A DNA stretch of 64,000 bases. Source: Caldifarciminota bacterium UBA6260. GTDB taxonomy: Bacteria > Hydrothermota > 32-111. Both the position numbers and the translations under genes were made by a program. The stretch covers positions 40,286-104,285 of the forward strand of contig DJVI01000028.1 of assembly GCA_002441125.1 (NCBI GenBank). The letters are read 5' to 3'. Shown here one piece after another: positions 15,435-24,998 of this stretch. The notes below the pieces were generated by a model that saw only the letters and a program-made list of their open reading frames with translations, was not told where the DNA came from and ran no database searches. The stretch's first letter is position 1. Each line of letters opens with the position of its first letter.

Positions 15435-17027
15435 TCAATTTATCTTTAAAATAGATAGAAAAACACCTTCCCTGTTTTCAAAAATATCAAAATTCCCAAA
15501 ATAGAGAGAATCATCATCGGTAAAATATTCGAATGTTAAAATATCACCTTTTTCAATCTTAACTATTCCATTTCCACTCAAATTTATAAAATTCCCTCTT
15601 TCTATTGTCCCTTTATAACCAGAGTTTAAGTGAGCAACTTCTCTACCATCAATTTTTACTCTCAAAAACAGATCCGTTTTTTCTTTTTTCGAAGAGAAAG
15701 TTACTTTATAGGAAATGTTATAAAAACCGCTTTTCAAAAAATATAAACTACTGACATCCTTTTCTGAAACTTTAAAATATTCAGAGTTGTTCTCTAAAAC
15801 TACTTTTTGAAAATTGAAATTTTTGAAAATATTTTTTTTACTACTATTCTCATTCAAAGTGAAAATTTTCAAGGGAGTGTTTAGATTAACTTCAAGAAAA
15901 GGTAAATTGGGATCAACAAAAATATTTCTTCTAAAAATTATATTGTTTGAACTATCCTCAAATAAAGAGAGATCATTTATTTTATCAAGATTTGAAAATC
16001 CCCATCTAATATTCTGATTTTTCCCATTGTTGTATCTAAATATCAAAGGTTGATCTAAAAAATTTGTTAAATTTTTTGTGTAAATCTCAGAAGTATAAAG
16101 TTTTACATTTTTCATATCCAACCTGTTATCTTTGAATGTAATAGTGTCCCTTATGCTTGAAACAAATGAAAGAATACCATCACCTGAAAGATTTAATTTA
16201 ACTTTATTACCAACACTTATTTCTTTTCCAACATTCAGATTCCCTGAAACTGTAAAAGAGCCATCTTCTTTTTTGAAAAATATTGAATCCTTTTCACTTT
16301 TGACCTTCATTTCACCATTTATTTGCATAAAAGATGCTGCATATATAGAAGAATCAACAAAATTTTTTGCTATGTATCTATCTTTTGCTATTATTCCACC
16401 TTCCATCTGCAAAAGATTGTGTATATCATCCTTCTCCTTCAAAATAAGAATATTCTGTTTTTTATTTCCATATATTATGAAACTATCTCCGTCTGTCTCG
16501 TGAAGTAAAGATTTTATTCCCCAGAAATTTGTACCTACATATTTGCCCTGACTTGCTGCAAGATAACCGTTTGAAAGCCATTTGAAACTATTTGATATCT
16601 CGCATCCAAAAATATCTGAAAATTTTACTAACTTCTCATTTACCAAATTCTCACACATACAAAAAAACATTGCAAAATAATCAATCCCACCCTGATTTAT
16701 AAAAGATTTAAAAGTCAGATTCTCCATCTGAACTGTAACATCTTCAGATCTGTTTATTATTACACTTCCATCAAGATCACAATTGGATGGAGTGTTCATA
16801 CCAAAAATTACTAACTTTTTTATAGGTTCATTGATAACAATACTATCATATTCTAAATTTGAAATTATGTTGATTTTAATATCTTTTAAATCATTTTCTG
16901 AAGCATAATCTAAAAGATCCGATATATTTTTAAAACTATCTGAAGGGATATTGTAAATCTTTTGTTCAAAAGCGGATATTTTCAGGAAAGATAACAAAAA
17001 AACAAAATAAAAAAATTTTCTACCCAT
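15435..17027 (-). CDS. Large secreted beta-rich protein with possible C1q/TNF-like C-terminus
   Basis: 530 aa. Signal peptide ~1-19 (KISAFEQ cleavage region). Residues ~25-130 look like the start of a beta-helix or pectate-lyase-like repeat (LDGSVIINRSEDVTVQ). The middle has short repeating strands with GNLNVGKEISVGNKVKL and DNRLDMKNVKL, as in phage-tail-like or adhesin shafts. The last ~130 residues (SGFYNISYKVTFSS, FLRVKIDGREVAHL) resemble a C1q/TNF jelly roll. Domain calls are from pattern only. It may be a surface fibre or appendage protein. It has its own promoter and a GGAG ribosome site. Confidence 0.6.
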   Translation of the reverse strand: MGRKFFYFVFLLSFLKISAFEQKIYNIPSDSFKNISDLLDYASENDLKDIKINIISNLEYDSIVINEPIKKLVIFGMNTPSNCDLDGSVIINRSEDVTVQMENLTFKSFINQGGIDYFAMFFCMCENLVNEKLVKFSDIFGCEISNSFKWLSNGYLAASQGKYVGTNFWGIKSLLHETDGDSFIIYGNKKQNILILKEKDDIHNLLQMEGGIIAKDRYIAKNFVDSSIYAASFMQINGEMKVKSEKDSIFFKKEDGSFTVSGNLNVGKEISVGNKVKLNLSGDGILSFVSSIRDTITFKDNRLDMKNVKLYTSEIYTKNLTNFLDQPLIFRYNNGKNQNIRWGFSNLDKINDLSLFEDSSNNIIFRRNIFVDPNLPFLEVNLNTPLKIFTLNENSSKKNIFKNFNFQKVVLENNSEYFKVSEKDVSSLYFLKSGFYNISYKVTFSSKKEKTDLFLRVKIDGREVAHLNSGYKGTIERGNFINLSGNGIVKIEKGDILTFEYFTDDDSLYFGNFDIFENREGVFLSILKIN

Positions 17028-17049
17028 ATTTTAATTCTCCTTATTTTAA

Positions 17050-17077
17050 ATTTTATCATAGTATAAGAGTAATTCAA
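17050..17077 (-). promoter_or_regulatory. Promoter of the 530-aa secreted protein
   Basis: TTGAAT, 16 bases, TAAAAT on the minus strand, with TGA before the -10. It lies 22 bases upstream of the ATG. Confidence 0.65.
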
Positions 17078-17249
17078 TGGTAGAATTGTGAGATTTTTAT
17101 TAACTATTGTTCAAAATGAATAAAATAAAGGTAATAAGAATATATCAAAAAAGTATAAGAGACAAAAATATTTTTCTTAAAAATAATTTTTTTAATTTAT
17201 ACTACTTTTTTAAACTATTTGGATAGATTTTTGATTGAAGATAGTTATA

Positions 17250-17277
17250 TTGACAAAAAAGATTTTTTTGTTAATAT
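17250..17277 (+). promoter_or_regulatory. Promoter of tRNA-Leu(CAA)
   Basis: TTGACA, 16 bases, TAATAT with TGT before the -10. It lies 9 bases upstream of the tRNA. The remaining sequence from 17078 to 17249 shows no gene or repeat. Confidence 0.7.
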
Positions 17278-17286
17278 TCTTTCTAT

Positions 17287-17370
17287 GCCGAAGTGGTGGA
17301 ATTGGTAGACACGTCGGTCTCAAAAACCGATGATGGCAACATCATGCCGGTTCGACTCCGGCCTTCGGCA
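17287..17370 (+). tRNA. tRNA-Leu (CAA)
   Basis: 84 bases with acceptor stem GCCGAAG/CTTCGGC, discriminator A, long variable arm and anticodon loop CTCAAAA. CCA is not encoded. Only one base separates its 3' end from the stop of the convergent comF gene. Confidence 0.97.
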
Positions 17371-17371
17371 T

Positions 17372-18079
17372 TTAAGATCTCGCGAAAGTAATTCCTAAAA
17401 CTTTTTCTATTTTGAAATGTGATTTTAAGACTCTTGCAGCATCAGACATAGTTTTGCCTGTGGTGAAAACATCATCAACAACAAGAATTGAAAAACAGGT
17501 AAAATCTTTTTTTGATGGATAAAATATTTCTCCTCTTTTTTCCCTTAAAAATCTTGGTAGAACTGCCTGATTTACAATTCTTTCTTTCTGTTTTAAAATG
17601 TTTTCGGCGATCGGGATCCCTGTCAGTTCAGATAGATCTTTTGCCAAAATAAAAGATTGGTTGTAATACCTGTTGTAACTTTTGAAAAAACTCTGTGGTA
17701 TATAGGTTATGAATTCTACATTTTGAAAATTAACATCCTCCTGTAATTTCATATAAAGAGAATTCGAAATAAATGAACTCAAAGATTTTATGTTATAGTA
17801 CTTGAAATTTTTTATGATCGTTGAAGTTATTTTATCATAATAGTAAACTGACCTGACATAATCAAAATCATATACATTATCTTTACATTTGTCACACAAA
17901 ATTTCATCCTCATCTATATTTTTTCCACAAATATTACATAAACTACCTCCAACCCTTTTTAAACCAACAAAACAATCTTTACACAAAGGTATATCCTTAA
18001 TGAACCTTTCTTTTTTACATACTATACAGTTATCAGGAAAAAGTAGTTTGAAAGGGTTACCAATATCTATCCCTCTCAT
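17372..18079 (-). CDS. comF: ComF-family phosphoribosyltransferase-like protein
   Basis: 235 aa. Residues 15-65 hold an N-terminal zinc-ribbon region with pairs CIVC, CKDC, CNIC and CDKC. The C-terminal half is a type I PRTase fold with the PRPP loop LVVDDVFTTGKTM. ComF proteins are required for natural transformation in several bacteria. GAGG precedes the ATG, which overlaps rodA by 23 bases. It is the last gene of the long run that begins near 33.7 kb. Confidence 0.92.
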   Translation of the reverse strand: MRGIDIGNPFKLLFPDNCIVCKKERFIKDIPLCKDCFVGLKRVGGSLCNICGKNIDEDEILCDKCKDNVYDFDYVRSVYYYDKITSTIIKNFKYYNIKSLSSFISNSLYMKLQEDVNFQNVEFITYIPQSFFKSYNRYYNQSFILAKDLSELTGIPIAENILKQKERIVNQAVLPRFLREKRGEIFYPSKKDFTCFSILVVDDVFTTGKTMSDAARVLKSHFKIEKVLGITFARS

Positions 18080-19259
18080 CGATACCTCTATTTATTATAG
18101 CGAACATTATAAATGTTGTTAAGTATGATGAACCACCATAGGAAAATAAAGGTAAGGGAACACCAACTATCGGGATCAAACCACAAGACATGCTTATATT
18201 CAAAAAGTATTCAACTATAATAAATATTGTGAAAGAGTAAACTACGAGTTTCGTGTATTTTGATTTTATCCTGTTAACATTATATAGGACTCTAAGCAAA
18301 ATTATTGAAAGCATCGTAAGTATAAAAAGATAACCTAAAAAACCGAACTCCTCACCAACAGCTGAAAAGATAAAATCTGTGTGTTGTTGTGGAACAAAAT
18401 TTAAACCTTTTTGCGTTCCATTCAAAAATCCTTTTCCAAAAATTCCTCCAGAACCTATACCTATTTTCGATTGTAAGAGATTCCATCCATAACCATGAAT
18501 ATCCTTTTGTGGAGAAAGGTAAGAAATTATTCTATTCTTCTGATAATCTCTCAAACTGTTCCAAACAACCGGTGCCAATCCTCCAAATATTATGTTTGCA
18601 AAAAATACTTTGAGAAGTTTAATAAAATCTACTTTTGAAAAATATAGAACAAAAGCTATGAAAAAAAGATAAAAGATCCAAAATATAGGGAAAAAAGAAA
18701 AAATTATCGAAAGGATTGGTGTAAAAAGTATAAACAGATTTATAAATTTTATACCGTAAAGATATAAAATAAGAAAGAGGATTATTATAAAAAGAATAGA
18801 TGTTCCAAGATCAGGTTGAAAAAATATAAGGAAGAATGGAATAAGAACAATGATGTATGAGACGAAAAGTGTTAGAAAGCTGTCCTTTTTTTCCTTTCTT
18901 GATAACAAAAATCTTGGCAGTGTCAGAATAAGAGATACTTTTGCGAATTCAGAAGGTTGAATGTATGCTATACCAAAATCAAACCACCTTTCTACTGGAG
19001 CTTTATTTACAACTTTTAAAAAAACAAGTAAAGATATAGAAAAGAAATAAAGAAGGTAAGCACTTATGTAAAAAATTTTTATAGGTATAAATTGGATACC
19101 AACAAAAAGAATCAATGATATAAAAAACCAAATAAGCTGTTTATAGAATATAGAGATACTATCATTATGGACAACAGAGAACAAAACCAAAAGTCCAAAA
19201 ATTGAAAGTGCTAACAGAGGTAAAACTATAAAAGGATCCAACTTTTTTTTAAAATCCAT
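18057..19259 (-). CDS. rodA: Peptidoglycan glycosyltransferase RodA
   Basis: 400 aa SEDS-family membrane protein with about ten segments. Signatures: FGIAYIQPSEFAK in the conserved loop, FQPDLGTSILF with the catalytic Asp region, GKGFLNGTQKGLNFVPQQHTDFIF split over the extracellular loop, and SCGLIPIVGVPLPLFSYGGSS. It polymerises lipid II for cell elongation with PBP2, encoded next to it. It overlaps mrdA by 11 bases. Confidence 0.95.
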   Translation of the reverse strand: MDFKKKLDPFIVLPLLALSIFGLLVLFSVVHNDSISIFYKQLIWFFISLILFVGIQFIPIKIFYISAYLLYFFSISLLVFLKVVNKAPVERWFDFGIAYIQPSEFAKVSLILTLPRFLLSRKEKKDSFLTLFVSYIIVLIPFFLIFFQPDLGTSILFIIILFLILYLYGIKFINLFILFTPILSIIFSFFPIFWIFYLFFIAFVLYFSKVDFIKLLKVFFANIIFGGLAPVVWNSLRDYQKNRIISYLSPQKDIHGYGWNLLQSKIGIGSGGIFGKGFLNGTQKGLNFVPQQHTDFIFSAVGEEFGFLGYLFILTMLSIILLRVLYNVNRIKSKYTKLVVYSFTIFIIVEYFLNISMSCGLIPIVGVPLPLFSYGGSSYLTTFIMFAIINRGIDERDRYW

Positions 19260-21021
19260 TTTTAATCCTTAAATACTTTTCAACTATCATTTTTGTTATC
19301 TTTGCTGGGTCATCACCACCATGTCCACCATTCTCAATTACAACAACAATAACCAACCTGTCATTACCATCTTTATCAGTATAGATTGAACCAAACCATG
19401 CATGAGGTTCACCTGATGAATTTTCTGCTGTTCCGGTTTTACCACTTATATATCCCAAATTTTTATCTATCCTTGCAAGAAGAGCAGTACCATTATCAGA
19501 ATTTACAACATTGTACAAAGAATTTTTTAAAAGTTTTAAATATTTTTTTTCAAACTTTACTTCCCTTTGAATTTTTTTTGTGTATTCGAATATTTTTTCA
19601 CCATTTTTCGTTTTGACTGAATCGACAACATGTGGTCTTATAACTTTTCCATCATTCGCTATTATCAAAAACATTGATGCAACCTGTATTGGTGTAACAA
19701 GAATATCTCCCTGCCCTATTGAAAGATTTGCAATCTGTCCCATCCCCCACATATTTTTCCCATATTTTTTGTTAAGAAATTTTGAATCTGGAATTATCCC
19801 TCTACTCTCTTCAAATATATCTACTCCCGTTAAATCTCCAAAACCAAGTTCGGTTGCTCCTCTGTAAATAGCATCAACACCAACCTTCATTCCCAGTTGA
19901 TAGAAATATATATCACATGAATTTATCAAAGCATCGAAAAGGTTTAGTTCATTGTGAACTTTCCAACATTTAAAAATTCTGTTTGAAATCATTATGCTAC
20001 CATAGCATGGTTGGAAAAATGTATTAGAGTCAGCTTTTTCATCCTGAAGTGCTGTAAGGAATGTGACTATTTTAAAAACTGAACCTGGTGGATACAATCC
20101 ATTCGTAGCCCTATTAAGAAAAGGTGAAAAAATGTTTGTTCTCAAATACTCCCAAACATCATTCCTTATACCTGTTATAAAAATATTCGGGTCAAAAGAT
20201 GGCTTAGAATAAAGAGATAATATACCCCCACTCTTGCAATCCAAAACTATCGCTGTTCCACTTTGAAAATCTTTGAAAATAGTATCTATATAACTTTGTA
20301 ACTTGTGATTTATACTTAAAAAAATATCATCCCCATTTATTTTTTTTAAAGAATTTTTTTGTTCAACCTCTCTTACAATATCTCCCGTTACATCAACCTC
20401 ATAATATTTAATTCCATTTCTTCCTTTCAGGAAACTCTCATAACTTTTTTCAACTCCAGTTTTACCAACAAAATCTGAAATACTGTAACCTTTCATCTTC
20501 AACTCATAGAGTTCATTCCCCGTGATCTTTCCAACATAGCCAACAATATGAGAGTATAAATATTCATAAGGGTAATATCTTTTTGGCTGATACCTTATAT
20601 CGAATTCCGGGAAGTGATTTCTATTCTCCTCTATGAATGTTACATCATCAATATTCAAATTGTTTTTAAGACATATCTCCTTTTCATTGTTTCTTTTTGC
20701 ATCACCTATCATCTGATTTATGGAGTCAGGATCAACCTCTATAATTTTGGAAATGTTAAGAATATTATCCGCTGTTATATCGAATTTATCAAGGTTGCAG
20801 AACAAAGAAAAATATTTTTTAGATGTAGCTATAACTACAGAATCTGAACTTATTATGTTACCCCTGACAGCTGGAACAATAACCTTTCTATAACTGTTAC
20901 CCTCTGATAAAGTTTTGTAATAACGATTTTCAAAAAATTGTAAATCGATAATAAAGATAACCTGTATGAAAAAAAGTAATACTATAAGAAATATGAAATT
21001 TGTGTATCTATCTTGTGACAT
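19249..21021 (-). CDS. mrdA: Penicillin-binding protein 2 (elongation transpeptidase)
   Basis: 590 aa. One N-terminal membrane anchor (~10-28), a PBP dimerisation domain (~45-215), then the transpeptidase with SxxK (Ser314-Lys317, PPGSVFKI), an SCD triad in place of SxN (INSCDIYFY) and KTG (SGKTGTAENSS). It cross-links peptidoglycan in the periplasm as partner of RodA. SCD is known among class B PBPs. It overlaps mreD by 14 bases. Confidence 0.95.
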   Translation of the reverse strand: MSQDRYTNFIFLIVLLFFIQVIFIIDLQFFENRYYKTLSEGNSYRKVIVPAVRGNIISSDSVVIATSKKYFSLFCNLDKFDITADNILNISKIIEVDPDSINQMIGDAKRNNEKEICLKNNLNIDDVTFIEENRNHFPEFDIRYQPKRYYPYEYLYSHIVGYVGKITGNELYELKMKGYSISDFVGKTGVEKSYESFLKGRNGIKYYEVDVTGDIVREVEQKNSLKKINGDDIFLSINHKLQSYIDTIFKDFQSGTAIVLDCKSGGILSLYSKPSFDPNIFITGIRNDVWEYLRTNIFSPFLNRATNGLYPPGSVFKIVTFLTALQDEKADSNTFFQPCYGSIMISNRIFKCWKVHNELNLFDALINSCDIYFYQLGMKVGVDAIYRGATELGFGDLTGVDIFEESRGIIPDSKFLNKKYGKNMWGMGQIANLSIGQGDILVTPIQVASMFLIIANDGKVIRPHVVDSVKTKNGEKIFEYTKKIQREVKFEKKYLKLLKNSLYNVVNSDNGTALLARIDKNLGYISGKTGTAENSSGEPHAWFGSIYTDKDGNDRLVIVVVIENGGHGGDDPAKITKMIVEKYLRIKNGF

Positions 21022-21490
21022 AAAATTTCTTTAACAAATTCCTAAAAGAATGTAAAAGAAAGTATAAAAAAACTGTGTAAAATGGAATAAGAATGATGAA
21101 AACAAAAACCGTTACTATACTTTTTGATTTTTGAAAATTTATAACAAGTAGAATAATCCTATAAAAAAGATCGGAAATTAAAACCAAAAGAACTCTGTTG
21201 AAAAATTTTTCTTTATAAAAAAAGTTTCCAAATCTTGAAGTAAAATATGAGATTATAAGAAAAACTGATGAATGGAAACCAAGGTATGTTCCCAAAATTG
21301 CATCACAGAAAAAACCTATAATAAAAGAGAAAAGGTAAGTAAATATTTCATTGAAGTTCAAACAGACAAAGATGAGAAGTATTATTATAAGATCCGGTTG
21401 TATAACGCCATTTATTGAAAGAAAAGGAGGAACCGTTGAAACAAAATAAATGAAAATAAGAGAAAGAATAGTTAAAAGGAAATATTTCAT
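21008..21490 (-). CDS. mreD: Rod-shape protein MreD
   Basis: 160 aa with five or six membrane segments; position between mreC and mrdA and the N-terminal motif PPFLSINGVIQPDLIIILLI fit MreD. The family is weakly conserved, so synteny carries much of the call. It overlaps mreC by ATGA. Confidence 0.88.
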   Translation of the reverse strand: MKYFLLTILSLIFIYFVSTVPPFLSINGVIQPDLIIILLIFVCLNFNEIFTYLFSFIIGFFCDAILGTYLGFHSSVFLIISYFTSRFGNFFYKEKFFNRVLLVLISDLFYRIILLVINFQKSKSIVTVFVFIILIPFYTVFLYFLLHSFRNLLKKFYVTR

Positions 21491-22332
21491 TCAAAAGTCC
21501 TTTTGTAAACAGTATACCAACCAAATTTTGTTATTTCTCTCTTTTGTACCTTTTCGAATCTGTTTCTATAAAACCCTTTATCCATTTTAACAATAAAAAC
21601 ATATTTTAAAGATAAAATATTTTCAAAAGGTTTTATAACATAAAAAAAATCACCATCTTCAAGCATTTCAATCTTCATTACTTTTCCAACAGGAATATTT
21701 TCGGGAAAAATTTTACCGAATCCACTTGTAAAAATCGAGTCCCCAATCTTTAATTTAGAGTCATATTGAATATTTTCAACTTTCAAAAGCCCGGTTCTAT
21801 AAAAATAACATAATAAAAACTGTTTTTTTTCTCTATCCATTACACCAACTCTGAAATTCGAGTTGTTGAATGTCTCAACAACAGAGCTGTATTTATCAGC
21901 TGAAACTATTTTTCCTACAATACCTTGCAAAGATAAAACAGGCATCCCTTCTTCAACACCATCAACTTTCCCTTTATCTATAGTTAAAAATTCACCTGCT
22001 ACCTTATCCTGTGCTATAACTTCAGAGAATATCAACTCCTCTTTGAACCTCTCTTTCATCATTAAAAGATTCTTCAGATTTTCATTTTCATATTCAAGAT
22101 ATTTTAATCTGCTTATCTGCAGGTTCTTTTGAAATATTGTTACCATTTCATCCTTCAATATCTTTCTATCCTGAAAAGTGAATCCGATATAATCGACAAT
22201 GAAATTGAAAGGTTTTAAAGGATAAACAAGGATATTTTTAAAAGAATAGAATGTGAACCTGTTTGAAAGAATCATAAATAGAAATGAGATAAACAAAAGG
22301 GAAAAGAAAAAAATTTTTGATCTTGATTTCAT
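21487..22332 (-). CDS. mreC: Rod-shape protein MreC
   Basis: 281 aa. A membrane anchor at ~8-26, a coiled-coil stretch ~70-95 (LQISRLKYLEYENENLKNLL), then the beta-rich periplasmic domain with DKGKVDGVEEGMPVLS and GIVGKIVSADKYSSVV, which are MreC signatures. It links cytoplasmic MreB to PBP2/RodA. It lies 1 base after mreB. Confidence 0.94.
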   Translation of the reverse strand: MKSRSKIFFFSLLFISFLFMILSNRFTFYSFKNILVYPLKPFNFIVDYIGFTFQDRKILKDEMVTIFQKNLQISRLKYLEYENENLKNLLMMKERFKEELIFSEVIAQDKVAGEFLTIDKGKVDGVEEGMPVLSLQGIVGKIVSADKYSSVVETFNNSNFRVGVMDREKKQFLLCYFYRTGLLKVENIQYDSKLKIGDSIFTSGFGKIFPENIPVGKVMKIEMLEDGDFFYVIKPFENILSLKYVFIVKMDKGFYRNRFEKVQKREITKFGWYTVYKRTFE

Positions 22333-22333
22333 T

Positions 22334-23380
22334 TTATCTTGATGTTTGAATTATGATCTTTTCATAAAAAGAGAGATTCTCAAGGATCTTTCCACTTCCT
22401 CTGACAACACATTCTATAGGATTCTCAGCTATGGTTACCCTAAGTCCAGTCTCTTTTGAAACGAGTTTATCAAAATTTTTTAAAAGAGACCCACCACCTG
22501 TCATAACTATACCCTGATCTATTATATCCGATGCAAGTTCTGGTGGAGTTTTTTCAAGTGCCTGTTTGATAGCTGAAACAATCATATAAACTGGCTCTCT
22601 TAAAGCTTCCCTTATCTCCTCAGAAGTCAACTTTATAGTTTTGGGAATTCCCTCAACAAGGTCTATTCCTTTTATTTCAAGTTCAAGTTCTTCATCAAGT
22701 TTATATGCAGAACCTATTGTAGTTTTTATCTTTTCAGTTGTTTGCTCCCCTATTAGAAGGTTGTAGTTTTTCTTAACATACTGTATTATAGCTTCATCCA
22801 TCTCATCGCCACCAACTCTTATTGAGTTGTTAGTTACTATACCGTTCAAAGCTATAACAGCTATTTCACTTGTTCCACCTCCTATATCTATAACCATACT
22901 TCCCTTTGGTTTATCAACTGGAAGACCAACTCCAACTGCAGCAGCAACAGGTTCTGAAACAAGGAAAACATCCCTAACTCCAGAGTGCTCAACAGAATCT
23001 CTTACAGCCCTCATTTCAACAGCTGTTATTCCAGATGGAACGCAAACTATTACCCTTGGTCTTATTATTATCTTCGATTTTTCAACTTTTGTTATAAAAT
23101 ATCTCAACATCTCTTCTACAACTTCAAAATCAGCTATAACACCATCCTTCATAGGTCTTACCGCTTTAATCTCCTGTGGTGTCTTTCCAAGCATCTCTTT
23201 TGCCTGAAAACCAACAGCCAAAGGTTTGTTTGTCCTAAGATCTATCGCTACAACTGAAGGTTCGTTCAAAACTATCCCCTCATCCTTCATATAAATTAAA
23301 GTTGATGCTGTTCCTAAATCTATAGCTATATCATTTGAAATAAATGAATTGAAAAGGGATTTGATATTGAATGGTTTCAT
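22334..23380 (-). CDS. mreB: Rod-shape actin homologue MreB
   Basis: 348 aa. Actin-fold nucleotide motifs are intact: IDLGTASTLIY (phosphate 1), VIDIGGGTSEIAVI (phosphate 2) and IVMTGGGSLLKNFD (adenosine). It forms membrane filaments that guide wall elongation. A strong GGAGG precedes the ATG, 18 bases after the metallo-hydrolase gene. Confidence 0.98.
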   Translation of the reverse strand: MKPFNIKSLFNSFISNDIAIDLGTASTLIYMKDEGIVLNEPSVVAIDLRTNKPLAVGFQAKEMLGKTPQEIKAVRPMKDGVIADFEVVEEMLRYFITKVEKSKIIIRPRVIVCVPSGITAVEMRAVRDSVEHSGVRDVFLVSEPVAAAVGVGLPVDKPKGSMVIDIGGGTSEIAVIALNGIVTNNSIRVGGDEMDEAIIQYVKKNYNLLIGEQTTEKIKTTIGSAYKLDEELELEIKGIDLVEGIPKTIKLTSEEIREALREPVYMIVSAIKQALEKTPPELASDIIDQGIVMTGGGSLLKNFDKLVSKETGLRVTIAENPIECVVRGSGKILENLSFYEKIIIQTSR

Positions 23381-23398
23381 TTTTCCTCCAGAGAGTAA

Positions 23399-24043
23399 TC
23401 AGGCGATACTTAAAAGATATATAGAGTTTTCAAGTTCTTCCAAAGAATCATCGAAAAGATCTTTTCTTTTTATCTTGTAATTTGGAATATCTTCAAGAAA
23501 TTTAGAAACTGGCTCTATTGGAAAATCAATGAATTCAGTTTTGTAATGCATAGGGAAAACAAAAAGCGGAGAAATATTTTCTATTATCTTTTTAGCATCA
23601 TTATGATCTATAGTAAAATATCCACCAACAGGGATCATTATAGCGTAAGGGTCGGAGAGTTTTTTAAAAGTTTCAGGTGAAGGTAGATGTCCTAAATCAC
23701 CAAAATGTATTATTTTACCTTTTTCGGTATGAACTATAAATATTAAATTCTCCCCTCTTTTTTTTCCTTTTTCCTGATCATGGAAAGTTTTTACACTTTC
23801 TATTTTAATTTCACCAAAATCATATATACCCTCTTTGTCTATTATTTTTGGTGAATTCTTAAAATCTCTGAAATTATGGTCAGAGTGGTTATGAGAAATT
23901 AAAACAATATCTGGATCTTCAAAATTCCCTTTATACCTAAAAGAAGACCCGTATCCATCTTTCTGATACGGGTCAAAAATTATTTTTTTATTTTCTATAT
24001 TAAGTTGAAAAGATGCGTGGCCATACCACACAATTTTCATCAT
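23399..24043 (-). CDS. Metallo-beta-lactamase-fold hydrolase (UPF0173-like)
   Basis: 214 aa. Metal-binding motif SHNHSDHN at ~50, GDLGHLP and a late His (MHYKTEF) are consistent with a dinuclear metal site as in UlaG/UPF0173 proteins. N-terminus KIVWYGHASFQL is typical. The substrate is unknown. It sits between rpmA (4-base overlap) and mreB; the link is probably only co-transcription. Confidence 0.88.
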   Translation of the reverse strand: MMKIVWYGHASFQLNIENKKIIFDPYQKDGYGSSFRYKGNFEDPDIVLISHNHSDHNFRDFKNSPKIIDKEGIYDFGEIKIESVKTFHDQEKGKKRGENLIFIVHTEKGKIIHFGDLGHLPSPETFKKLSDPYAIMIPVGGYFTIDHNDAKKIIENISPLFVFPMHYKTEFIDFPIEPVSKFLEDIPNYKIKRKDLFDDSLEELENSIYLLSIA

Positions 24044-24297
24044 TCCTTCCCTTCAACAAATACCCTTTTTCTAAACTTTCCATACTTATGAAATTTAACT
24101 ACTCCATCTATCAAAGCAAAGAGAGTATTATCAGAACCTATCCCAACATTTGTTCCAGGATGAAAAACTGTTCCCTTTTGTCTCACAAGAATGGTTCCAG
24201 CTTTAACAAACTCTCCCTCAGATCTTTTTACACCTAAATATTTTGGGTTCGAATCTCTTCCGTTCCTCGATGACCCTACTCCTTTCTTGTGTGCCAT
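24040..24297 (-). CDS. rpmA: Ribosomal protein bL27
   Basis: 85 aa. MAHKKGVGSSRNGRDSNPK and GTKFHPG-like KGTVFHPGTNVGIG are diagnostic. The N-terminus begins directly at the AHKK tail that reaches the peptidyl-transferase centre, without the cleavable leader seen in Firmicutes. A strong GGAGG precedes it. It pairs with rplU as in most bacteria. Confidence 0.98.
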   Translation of the reverse strand: MAHKKGVGSSRNGRDSNPKYLGVKRSEGEFVKAGTILVRQKGTVFHPGTNVGIGSDNTLFALIDGVVKFHKYGKFRKRVFVEGKE

Positions 24298-24306
24298 AAC
24301 TCCTCC

Positions 24307-24627
24307 TTAGGGGGTAACTATTTTTTCTATTTTTGCAATAGTATAATTGTCCCTATATCCTTTAATCCTTTTATAGTTTGATCTTCTTCTGAATTTCATA
24401 ACCTCAATCTTTTTTCCTTTTTCTTCTTCAACAAGTTCAAGAACTACCTTTGCACCTTTAACATAAGGTTTACCTATGTTGAACCCTTTATCATTAGAAA
24501 CCAAAAGTACCTTATCGGTTTCAATCTTTTTACCTTTTTCAAAATTATCAACTTTGGTCAATTTTATAGTTTGATTTTCCTCAACCTTGTATTGGAAACC
24601 GTTGATCTCTACTATAGCAAACATCAT
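24307..24627 (-). CDS. rplU: Ribosomal protein bL21
   Basis: 106 aa. FAIVEINGFQYKVEENQ at the N-terminus and KFRRRSNYKRIKGYRD near the C-terminus identify L21. Two adjacent ATG codons (24627 and 24624) overlap the secG stop; GGAGG lies three or six bases upstream, so either may be used. Confidence 0.97.
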   Translation of the reverse strand: MMFAIVEINGFQYKVEENQTIKLTKVDNFEKGKKIETDKVLLVSNDKGFNIGKPYVKGAKVVLELVEEEKGKKIEVMKFRRRSNYKRIKGYRDNYTIAKIEKIVTP

Positions 24628-24986
24628 TTTCCTCCTTCATTTGTGGGTAAATTATTTAATGGTATTGTTGGATTCTGCTGTTGTGTATTTTGATCTGGAG
24701 TACTTTGTGGAACATTGTTCTGGACAGGTATCCTGTTCTCAATATTTACACTCCTGTTAGATTTACTTGTCATAATTGCCAAAGAAAAACTTGTTAGCAT
24801 GAAAACAACTGCAAGTATTGCTGTAGCTTTAGTAAGAAAATTTTCAGTACCAAATCCAGATAAAAGATTTTCCTGTCCTCCACCACCAAACATTTCTGAC
24901 ATCCCGCCTTTTGACTGTTGTAAAAGTATCAGTACTACAAGCAGAACTGATACTAAAATATGGATTATTAAAATCAAAGTAAACAA
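24624..24986 (-). CDS. secG: Preprotein translocase subunit SecG
   Basis: 120 aa with two membrane segments (~1-22 and ~50-73) separated by LQQSKGGMSEMFGGGGQENLL split motif typical of SecG, then a polar Asn/Gln/Pro-rich tail. It supports SecYEG. It lies downstream of tpiA, an arrangement seen in many bacteria. Confidence 0.95.
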   Translation of the reverse strand: MFTLILIIHILVSVLLVVLILLQQSKGGMSEMFGGGGQENLLSGFGTENFLTKATAILAVVFMLTSFSLAIMTSKSNRSVNIENRIPVQNNVPQSTPDQNTQQQNPTIPLNNLPTNEGGK

Positions 24987-24998
24987 TTTAAAAACCTC

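Noticed and set aside
23381..23398. Separate promoter for mreB
   Set aside because: The 18-base gap holds only the ribosome site; no -35/-10 pair was found in the adjoining sequence.
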